Assembly (NCBI GenBank): GCA_034509735.1
Contig: JACGWO010000011.1
Span: 21,560,979-21,624,978 of the forward strand
Origin: Sesamum alatum
Lineage: Eukaryota; Streptophyta; Magnoliopsida; Lamiales; Pedaliaceae
Direction of reading: 5' to 3'
Length of the DNA stretch: 64,000 bases
Part shown: one piece after another, positions 34,452 to 43,503 of the stretch
Layout of the letters: each line of letters starts with the position of its first letter
Position numbering within the stretch: the first letter of the stretch is position 1
Notes under the pieces: model-generated
Databases searched by the model: none
What the model saw: only the letters and a program-made list of their open reading frames with translations
What the model was told of the DNA's origin: nothing
Made by a program: the position numbers and the translations under genes

Positions 34452-35810
34452 CCAATTTGAAATTGGGCAAAGAGGGAGGTACAAACCCCGACTTTAGAAA
34501 AATCGGGGTTTGTACCCCCGTCTTGGTTGGGTGCGTCAGACAATTTGTAAATTGCCTAACACACCCCACTTTATTTTTTTTGTTTTTTTTAAATTAATTA
34601 AGTATTATTATTAATTAAAATTTTAAAAATAATAATTAATTTTAATTATACAATTAATATTAATATTGATTAATTATTATTTTTAAAATTTTAAATTATT
34701 ATTTATAATATGTTAATTATTTTTTCTAAATAAATATAATTAAGCTTTTAATAATTAATAAATATATTTATTAATTAAATATGACCTATAATATTATATT
34801 GTGTAAAAAATAAAAAAATATTATAAATTAGTGATGATTATAAATTATAATAGTGACCACCAGTCTCATATGTATGTTGTTTGTATTGGTGTCGAGGTCT
34901 TTTTTTCACCAATCGCGTCTGTTGGCTCATATTTTTAAACTATGTTGATTAACAACTACGTTTATCAAATTTTTTAAATAACAAAAAGACTTCGACAACT
35001 AATTAAAAACGTAAATAATATAGTTGTTAATCGTAGTTTAAAATAAATGACTAAATTGAGAGACATGACAAGCACTTTTTCGGCGAGAAATGTGAACTCC
35101 GGCGAAAAAAATGACTAAAATTATAAAAATTAAAATGATACAAGACCATAATGCTATCCTAAAAAGTTAAAGGACGAAAATGCCAAATGACCTAAGTTAC
35201 CCTAAACTATGTTGATTAACAACTACGTTTATCAAATTTTTAAAAAAATAAAAAGACCTCGAAAACTAATTAAAAATTAGATAATATAGTTATTAATTGC
35301 AGTTTAAAAAATAAATTAGCCAACAGAACCGATTGGTGAAAAAAAAAAAAGACGTCGACACCAATACAAACGACATACATATGAGACTGGTGGTCACGAT
35401 TATAATTTATAATCATCACTAATTTAATATTTTTTATTTTTTACACAATGTAATATTATATGTCATTTTAATTAATAAATATATTTATTAATTATTAAAA
35501 ACTTAATTATATTTATTTAGAAAAAATAATTAACATATTATAAATAATAATTTATAGTTTAAAAAAATAATTAATCAATATTAATATTAATTATATAATT
35601 AAACTTAATTATTATTTTAAAATTTTAATTGATAATAATACTTAATTATTTAAAAAAATTAATAAAAAAACAAAAAAAGTATATATATAAATTGGGGTGT
35701 ATTAGGCAATTTACAAATTGCCTGACACACCCAACAAAGACGGGGGTACAAACCCCGACTTTTCTAAAGTCGGGGTTTGTACCCCCGTCTTTGCCCAATT
35801 TTAAAATTGG
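34452..35810. mobile_element. Long foldback (inverted-repeat) element, copy 1
   Basis: About 1.36 kb in which the left arm (34452 to ~35035) and right arm (~35213-35810) are near-identical reverse complements, joined by a spacer of ~170 bases. Outer ends are CCAATTTGAAATTGGGC and GCCCAATTTTAAAATTGG. Each arm tip holds a GC-rich perfect or near-perfect hairpin; at 35739-35789 two 23-base arms around GGGGTACAAACCCCGACTT pair exactly. Further inward, blocks such as AGTCTCATATGTATGTTGTT and TTGGTGTCGAGGTCTTTTTT recur in the element at 60745-62457. No ORF and no clear target duplication. Confidence 0.75.
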
Positions 35811-36979
35811 CGTCAAATCGGTTCGAAACGAATCACGTTATTTGGACGTTAGACCCGACCCAATCAATCGATTCATAGACTCACTACTACCTCCATGACT
35901 CGTGAGACAAGGAACAACAGTCTACTCTTCGTTCATGACAAAGTGCAGCTTCTTTGAAGCACTATACTCGTGCCATGACTCGTGAGACCACGCTATCGAC
36001 CTAAATCAACTTCCTCACTTTGCCATAGATGGAAGGCATGGACGAACTCCTAGAGTCCAATCCATTTATGAAGGGTCTAATATTTTGAACTTTGTTCCAA
36101 CCAAGTGAGAGTTGAAAATGACCGAGATCCCATACATACATACATACATAAATGCATAATTAAAAGTTTGCATCCCGTAGCAATAATATGATAAATAAAC
36201 CATTCATTCACCATAAGAGCTACATGCAAAATTAAAGCCTAGCACGCCCCTACTAGATAATCACAAGCCCGAATCTTATGCGACCCACTGAGCCCACAGT
36301 GGATCTATGATCAATCTAGGGTTGGTCCAACACTATTACATTTAATAGCAACCCAATCAACATGCTGATGGGCCTTGGTCTCTTTCTCCTTCAAGTCTCC
36401 ATGGAACGCCTTGGATTCTCCATTCTGGGCTCTCCATTTGAGCCATCCTTCATCTCTACCAATAACATAAAATAAATCCTCACTCCTATACTACTCTCAT
36501 TACATATTTAAAAAAAGAAACCCCAGCAAAAACCCGGGGGGAGTACAATAGGAGGGAGATAGAATGTCTTATTATTCCAAGGCAACTAGAAAAGGAGGAC
36601 GAGAAAATAAAAGAGGCACACAGGCACAACATAAATTTAAACCATATATTCGGTCTAGGGCTTGTGATCATCCGTTCTCAATCAACGCACATAATTACAT
36701 GATATCCAATCACATAAACACATGTACACAATCCATGATATCCAATCACATCATCCATCATAAAACGAGAGAACGAGTCATGTATGTAAACTTGGCATAA
36801 CATTGGCAATTTCCTTTCTTGTTTAGGAAAACCTTTCCTTATCATTTGAAAGTGATTAAAATGTCGGAATTCCAAATCCAATACAACAACTTTCCAAATA
36901 ATGTCCTTAAAAAAACATGCAAAATAAATAAAATCAAATTTTCAGAAATTATCCAAAAAAATTAAAGAACAAGAAAAAC
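35811..36979. other. Non-coding internal region of a minus-strand LTR element (inferred)
   Basis: No coding region. It contains a CATGACTCGTGAGAC direct repeat (about 35894 and 35972) and a (CATA)n microsatellite (about 36133-36152). It lies on the downstream (minus) side of the primer-binding site at 37681, hence probably internal to that element. Confidence 0.35.
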
Positions 36980-37480
36980 ATAAACCAATAACCGGCCGCC
37001 GCCTCCGGCGCACGCGGGCCAGCAGGCCTGGCCCTGCTATCCGCGAGCGCGCAAGGCACGCCCGGCAGCGCAGGCCCCTGCCTGCTCGCGCGCGCACCTG
37101 GTCGTGCTGTGTCGCGCACGCTGGCGCGCTGGCGCGCTGGCGGGGCTGTCGTGCGCAAGCTCCTCTGCCTGCGCACGCCACCCTGCCGTGCCACCTGCGT
37201 GCGCATCCTGCGCGCGCACATGCGCATCGGGCGCGCACGCATAGGCTCCGTTGCCTGCCTGGCCGTGCACCGGCTGCGCGAGCGCCCTTGACGCGCTGGT
37301 CTAGGGCACGCGCACGCTCGGCCATGCGTCGGCCCTGCGCGTCCGACAACGCGCACAATGGCCGCATACCCGCGCGCGCTATGCGCGCCTGGCGAGGCTG
37401 CCGTGCGCAGGCTCCTCTGCCTGCGCGCGCCTCGTCGTGTGCACTGCGTGCGCTGTCAGTCGCCGGCCTGCCGCGTTATA
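36980..37480. other. GC-rich island inside an LTR element
   Basis: About 500 bp of strongly GC-rich, CpG-rich sequence (many GCGCGC, CTGCGCACG, TGCGCGCGC words) in an otherwise AT-rich window. Composition opens long frames on both strands, but the translations are Ala/Arg/Cys-rich low-complexity without motifs. I therefore treat it as non-coding leader of the surrounding LTR element. Confidence 0.6.
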
Positions 37481-37680
37481 CATTTTTCTTTCTGTTTTAT
37501 TTTCTGCCCCCATTTTCCAAGAAAACCAGGGACACCAACAATACCAAGAACTCATACACGATTAAAAGACAAGAAAACGACATGCTTGATAATTTAAAAG
37601 ATCAAGAAACATATAAATCATGCCATACACGTTTTCATGCTTTAAACACACGTAAAACCCTAGGCCTATACACCGAACCG

Positions 37681-37693
37681 GGCTCTGATACCA
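37681..37693 (-). other. Primer-binding site for initiator tRNA-Met
   Basis: The minus strand reads TGGTATCAGAGCC, the exact complement of the 3' end of plant initiator tRNA-Met. The bases after it (CGGTTCGG) continue the complementarity imperfectly. This marks the junction between a 5' LTR (higher coordinates) and the internal region (lower coordinates) of a minus-strand LTR retrotransposon. Confidence 0.75.
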
Positions 37694-39640
37694 CTAAAAG
37701 CCTGGCAAAGGCGTGTGGATCGGCCCGGGAGTAACGCGAATGCGGAAGCGCGGTATAATAAAATTACAATAATTTAAAACATGCCATAAACAAGAATGAA
37801 ATAAAGACGTTCAAGGGGTGTTCCCTTGAATCTCCCGGGCATTCGGTGTATCTCATGAATGAAAATAAACAAAGAATTCATGGAGGCCATAGGGTTGAAG
37901 AGGGATGAAAATAACAAAACTGAAAACCTACCCGATTGTCGTTTTGTCTTCAAACCGCTACTCGCGTTGTTCCCCGTATTGCTCCAAGATCTCGAGTTGA
38001 GACCCTCTAATTCGTACACGTAATCCACCCACGTACCTTGATCCTCGTGCTAGCGAAAGAACAAGTGTATATTTATTTGAAGAGGACGGATTGATCAAAC
38101 GCTATCAATTAACGAGATCAACCCTCCATTAAGTTCAATTGTATAACAACAAAAGAGAGTATCTTGGGAAAGGGGAAAAGAGAGGCCGCGAGAGAGAGAG
38201 AGAGAGAGAGGAGCGGCGGTGATGGTGTGTGTGTTTTGAGTTTTATCATCCCTTCCAAAGTGAAGAGTTAGCATATTTATAGAGGAGGAATCCTATTCCT
38301 CTTCTAGTTTCCACTCTTTGGAAGACTCCTCTTGGAATAGGATTTGACCTAGTCAAATCCTAGTCAATCCTAGCTTCTTGGTCAAACCAATCCTAGCCAT
38401 TGATTTCCCTCTTCAATCTCAACCATTCATTAATTTAATGGAGTATTTAAATCTAATTAAATAATCCAAAGGGCAATAAATAAATATAGTAAATATTAAT
38501 ATTTCTTTTAAGCCCATTAAATTAATTTCCAATAAATCTAATTTATTAGATAAATTTATTTCATCCAATGAGAGGAATTAATTTTTCCAAGATAAGAAAG
38601 ATCCGATTAAATCTAATTTAATCGTTCCATCTCTCTTCAAATATTTAATTCTAAATTAAATACGTTATGTGTGCGGATTGTGTGCGACTCTTTATGTTCA
38701 CCTTCAGCTAGACTTGGTCGGATTCCTAAAATCCGTCCGTTACCATGGGTGGCCGTCTAGCAACGATCCATGACACTAGAGATTAGGTGAATATGCGTGG
38801 GGATGAACATTTTGGCTCTACAGTACATCTATCCTTCCGTCTACGGTCTCACCACTTAGGGTCTAGGGCACGGATACGTAGGTACCCATCTTGGACCTAA
38901 GTGTCGGTCTTCCTATATTAAACGCCGCAGGGAATCCTTCCCTTCTGTTCAGTTACTGTGGCCACAGATTTTAGGGACATGACACAGAGTATAGTGAGAC
39001 GCTACTGTCAACGCTCTTGACAGGAGACAGATCCTTTCTTGGAAACTACTGTCACGTTGCACATCATGGCTACACTAGATATGGCTTATGACTACTCAGC
39101 AACTATGTTTTGGCAATCTCTCACCATACCTAAGATACAGACACGGTGTACAGGTATACTCAGCAATTCCTCAAGTCAAAGAATTGACCTGTACTATTGG
39201 AACCGGGAACTCACGTCATACCTATCCGACCCTACTCAAGGTCCTCCGTAAGACGGTTCCCGCGAGTCACCTCAGTCAGCCGCTCCCCAGCAAGCTAACC
39301 CACTAACACTGCATAGACGACCCTCGTCACCCGTCGATGAAACACGACAGCAGATGGTTAGTGCAAGTCTCAAGTGGATTCTCGATACCCATTTCCCGAG
39401 ATTCCTTGACTTGGAGATTTCAAGACTGATTCGGCAGAACTGATTTCATGAACCTACCTCCAAGCGTAGTCCCAGTCCTTGAAATGTGATCTCAGTCTGT
39501 GGGCTTTGTTTGTGTAGTGAACAATTATAAAGCAGTAAAAGTGAACACAGATAAAGTATGAGCCAGATGAATTTCATTTTCTTATTCATCAAAGTTTATT
39601 AAAACTTTGAAATTGTTCAGACATAGGTTACAATTCGCCT
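37694..39640 (-). repeat. Probable 5' LTR of a minus-strand LTR element
   Basis: Upstream (minus sense) of the primer-binding site. A minus-strand TATA box CTATAAATATGC is at about 38282-38271, with a (GA)n/(CT)n tract at 38190-38212 shortly downstream of the presumed start. No coding regions are visible to 39640. The outer boundary is unknown and the sequence bordering the PBS (GGCTTTTAG) lacks the usual CA, so the limits are approximate. Confidence 0.45.
38190..38212. repeat. (GA)n microsatellite
   Basis: Uninterrupted GA repeat of about 11 units in the LTR leader. Confidence 0.9.
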
Positions 39641-39649
39641 TACAAGATT

Positions 39650-41909
39650 GGCTTCATGGTCACCTATTCTAACATCTTTCATGCGTATGCTTCGACTAGA
39701 TGCCGGAATAATAACATATCACGTCTTAAGGATGAGATGGGAACATGGAAGGACGCTGAAAATGACATACAAGGGATCCTTTCTTGGTATTTTCGAAATA
39801 TCTTCCAATCATCCCAGCCATCGGATTCAGCATTGAATGAGGTGTTAGGAACGATGCAGCCAAGGGTGACCTCGGAGATGAACCAGGTTTTGTCTCTCCC
39901 ATTCACTGCGGACGAGGTAAAACGGGCTGCATTTGCCATGTCCCCACTCAAGTCTCCGGGTCCGGACGGTTATACCTCCCTTATTCTTTCAAAAATTCTG
40001 GTCTATTGTGGGTCATGATGTGTGTAGTGTTGTGTTGCGTATTCATAATGAGCGTATATTGCTTCATAAAGTCAACTTTACTCATATTGTGCTCATTCCC
40101 AAATGTGAGTCCCCGGAGACTATTTCTCAGTTGCGCTTGATTAGTCTTTGTAATGTAGTTGTTAAAATTGTTTCTAAGTGTGTGGCTAATCGTATGCGAC
40201 ATATGCTTGATCATATTGTTTCTCAGTCCCAATCCGCGTTTATACCTGGTAGGTTGATTACTGATAATGTCTTGTTAGCATTCGAATTGAATCATCATAT
40301 TAAAGTCACATCCCGATTAAATGATGCATGTGTGGCCCTTAAACTGGATATGAGCAAAGCCTACGATAGGGTGGCTCCGTAGGCACCGGTTGTATCCCAT
40401 TTGTTGTTTGCGGATGATACTCTTGTGTTTTGTGGAGCCAAGGATAGTGAGTTGAGGGAGATTCGGCGAGTGCTTGAGGTATATTCGAGGGCTTCGGGAT
40501 AGGAGATTAATTATCAAAAATCGAGTATGGTTGTGAGTGGGAGTGTGAGAGAGGGTGTTAAAAGACGGCTGGCTACAATTTTAGGCGTTCGGTTAGTTGA
40601 TCAACATGATAGGTACTTAGGTTTGCCGGCGGTAGGGGGGAGAGCTCGGGGATCACTGTTTAAATACTTGAAGGATAGGGCTTATGGGAGAACGAGAGGG
40701 TGGAATATGAAATTGTTGTCTCAAGTGGGGAAAGGGGTGTTGATTAAATCTGTGTTACAGGCCTTACCTACTTATGCAATGTCATGCTTTCATTTACCAA
40801 ATCAATTGTTGCATGAGTTGGAGAGGACTGCAGCTAATTTTTGGTGGCATAGTAGAGGGGAGAGGAGAGTCATTGGGTTGCGTGGGATAAGTTGTGCCGT
40901 CCGGCGAAGAAAAGGGGTTTGGGTTTAGAAATTTACGTGCCTTTAATGTCTCTCTCTTGGCTAAACAGGGATGGAGATTATTGACCAGACCTCACTCTCT
41001 TCTTAGTTCTGTTTTGAAAGCAAAGTATTTCCCTAACTGTAGCTTTCGTGAGGCATCTTTGGGTCATAGGCCATTGTGGACGTGGAGGAGTTTATGTGGG
41101 GCGAGAAGTTCGTTGTTTGAGGGTTGTGTTTATTTGCAGGAACAGTCGAATGGTCAAGGCGATCAATGGGGTTGGAAATTTGACAAAACAGGGTGCTTCA
41201 CTGTGAAGTCAGCCTACAAATAAGAGATACTCATACAGGAAAAACGGTTGCCATCTTCTTCTGATGTAGAGCAGCCAGGAAGTTCTTGTGGTCTGTTGTA
41301 TGGGCTGCTCGAATTCCCCAAGGATTCGTCTATTTATGTGTCGCAAAGGTATTCTCCCAACGCTGAAAGGATCAGCTCGACGAAAGAATGGGATTGACAT
41401 AGTTTGTGGAGCGTGTGGAGCTGACGAGGAATGTTGTCGTCATGTTTTGTTGGATTGTCCAAATGCAAGACAAATGTGGGCGCTGTCATCTATTCCTTGA
41501 AGGTACGTTTCATGCTGGACAAATGATGCAGCTGATTGGGTTTTTCAAGTTGTGCAACAGGCTGAGGAGGGGGACATAAATTGTTTTTTTGCGATGTGCT
41601 GGACAATTTTGCAGTTGAGCTGCAAAAGAGTTATGGAAGGGAAGGCTCAAGACTCGTTGGATGCTTGGCAGAGGACCTTGTTACTGTTACAATCCTATCA
41701 ACAAATGAGAACACGATTACGAGTAACAGGAATGTCGTAAGGGGTGGCAGAGGACAATGTTTTTTTTCGCTCCTAGTGGTAGGCTTTGTTTTTAATCTGT
41801 AGTAGTACTCTGCTATTTTTGGTTTTCTATTGTTGCTTTTGTTATCTGACTCTTGTAATGTTTGAGTGGTTCAATCTATAAAATTTCATCATTTTAAATT
41901 AAAAAAAAA
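39650..41909 (+). mobile_element. 5'-truncated L1-type LINE with internal deletion and poly(A)
   Basis: Plus-strand ORF2 fragments: pre-RT and RT (MSPLKSPGPDGYTSL near 39940; HIVLIPKCESPETISQ, LISLCNVVVKIVSKCVANRM, QSAFIPGRLITDNVLLAFE, LKLDMSKAYDRV to 40375); then a direct jump to SHLLFADDTLVFCGA (40395). RT sequence between YDRV and the FADD box is therefore deleted. Next come RYLGLPAVGG, GKGVLIKSVLQALPTYAMSC, FRNLRAFNVSLLAKQGWRLL, and a zf-RVT-like region (CGACGADEECCRHVLLDC, 41405-41460). It ends in an A tract at about 41899-41909. The endonuclease is missing. Dead copy. Confidence 0.85.
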
Positions 41910-42179
41910 AGGTATCATAAATTATGAGTAACTCAATGTTTTTAGTTTTTTAAATTTTTTTTCTGATGAATAAACTAATCTTATTAAAATTACAAAATAG
42001 ATACAATTGTACAAGGTCATAAATTTACAATGTCAAGGAGTCCTAATCGATCGTGTAATTACACCAATAATTGGACTCCTAAATATTTAATAAATTAATT
42101 AGATTGAGTCAAATTGAAGTAAAAATTTTTAGGAAAAAAAAGGAACAAAAGTTATTCTTATGAAACTATATATATATTA
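41910..42179. other. AT-rich sequence left of the MITE, possibly Helitron interior
   Basis: No gene. If the Helitron 3' end at 42821-42824 belongs to a longer element, this stretch may be part of it, but no 5' TC terminus was fixed. Confidence 0.35.
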
Positions 42180-42606
42180 GGGTAAATTACATCTACCTCC
42201 CCTGAGGTTTGGCATAATTACAAATACCTCCCTGTTGTTTGAAAAATTACAAATACCCCCCTGATGTTTGTAATTTTTAACCAAAGGGCTAAACTTGACC
42301 ATTTTGCCCTTGAATTTTTTATTAAAATTATAGAAAAATTGGTCAAGGAAAATTGCATTATTGCTCCTCTGTGTAAAAAACTTAAGAAATCTCTCCCGAC
42401 ACATTATAGTCCAAAAAAATTTTAAGAATTAAATAAAAATAATTTAGTGCATAAGGGTATTTTGGTCAGTTCACCCATAAAAATTGATGGAAATGGGTTA
42501 TTTGTTAGACAGCTACAAACCTCACGGGGGTATTTGTAATTTTTCAAACAACGAGGGGGTATTTGTAATTATGCCAAACCTCAGGGGTGGTAGATGTAAT
42601 TTACCC
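42180..42606. mobile_element. MULE-type MITE, family A, best-preserved copy, 9-bp target duplication
   Basis: A 427-bp element from GGGTAAATTACATCTACCTC to GAGG-type inverted end GTAGATGTAATTTACCC, flanked by TATATATTA at 42171-42179 and 42607-42615 (exact). Subterminal blocks GAGGTTTGGCATAATTACAA / TTGTAATTATGCCAAACCTC and AAACAACGAGGGGGTATTTG give arms of roughly 80 bp. No ORF. Confidence 0.85.
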
Positions 42607-42796
42607 TATATATTATTGACATTTCATAAAAGACTAAATAAATTGCTATTATTCATATACCATATAATAATTATTATATTATTACTGAATAAATAATTAT
42701 TATTAATCATATTTTTCAAAACAATTCAAAGTTTGTAAAATATTTATAATTTTTTATGACTATTTGTTAAAAAGAATAAAACAAATGTTAATTGTC

Positions 42797-42824
42797 CACG
42801 CGCAATGCGCGTGCACCTTGCTAG
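42797..42824 (+). mobile_element. Helitron 3' terminus
   Basis: A perfect 7-bp hairpin (CACGCGC-AAT-GCGCGTG, 42797-42813), then CACCTTG and CTAG, followed by T. A GC-rich hairpin 5-12 bases before a CTRR end, inserted before T, is the Helitron 3' signature. The element body would lie to the left; its 5' end was not found and no RepHel coding is present. Confidence 0.65.
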
Positions 42825-42850
42825 TGTCCATAAAAACGGTCAAATTTACA

Positions 42851-43241
42851 TGTGAGCCTTAGAATCCCCGCACAAGATAGTCGGGTCGCTACCCGCGACC
42901 CGGATCGAGACGCGCTCCAGAAGACCGAAATTTGGACCCTTTGTCTTGTGACAGCTTAAGCTTTGAGATGAAGCCACGTGGACCAGACAAGTACATACGT
43001 TTGGCTCTATAAATACTCCTATTCCACCGCAATGAATGGTAAGACTTATTGATTATATTTACTTTACTTAGATCACATTTTTACCATCTCGGAGCTGACT
43101 TAAGCATTGGAGGGTCTTCGTTAGGGACCATCTCGGCTAGACTGACATGCTTTATCTTCTCAGGTACCATTACGTTTTGGGTGATAGATCGAGATTGCAA
43201 GCACTAACCTCATCAAGGATTGCTATCTGCCACCCAGATCA
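42851..43241 (+). repeat. LTR fragment or solo LTR (gypsy-like)
   Basis: Starts TGTGAGCCTTAGAATCCCCG and ends CCACCCAGATCA. It has a TATA box (GGCTCTATAAATACTCC, near 43004), then CTGACTTAAGCATTGGAGG (43095-43113) and CTTCTCAGGTACC. The layout and several blocks (GATGAAGCCACGTGGACCA) match the LTR insert at 23876-24311. No target duplication was seen. Confidence 0.6.
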
Positions 43242-43288
43242 GTGTAGGTGATGGAAATGCTATTTGGGATCGACTTGATGGACATGAT

Positions 43289-43496
43289 GAAATTTGACGT
43301 AATATCATAGGGAATGTAAACCCCATCGCAAAAATAATTGTTCCATATACATTTCGTTAGAAATTTGACGTACTATCCTAAGGAATGCAAACTCCATCGC
43401 AAAAATAATTGTTCCATATTCAATTTCGTTATAAATGAAATTTGACGTACTATCCTAAGGAATGTAAACTCCATCGCAAAAATAATTGTTACATCG
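43289..43496. repeat. Short tandem repeat, ~71-77 bp unit, nearly three copies
   Basis: Unit begins GAAATTTGACGTACTATCCT and contains AAACTCCATCGCAAAAATAA. Copies start at 43289, 43360 and 43437. The third is cut off where the LINE has inserted. Confidence 0.85.
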
Positions 43497-43503
43497 TAGA
43501 TCA

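Noticed and set aside
35739..35789. Strong hairpin as a transcription terminator or miRNA gene
   Set aside because: It is part of a foldback element arm present in inverted copies; no independent evidence for a miRNA duplex or for termination.
36942..37367. Open frames of 130-140 codons on the minus strand in the GC-rich island
   Set aside because: They are Ala/Arg/Cys-rich with no motif, overlap in several frames, and arise simply because GC-rich DNA has few stop codons.
37681..37693. A tRNA-Met gene
   Set aside because: Only the 13 bases complementary to the tRNA 3' end are present; there is no cloverleaf, so this is a primer-binding site.
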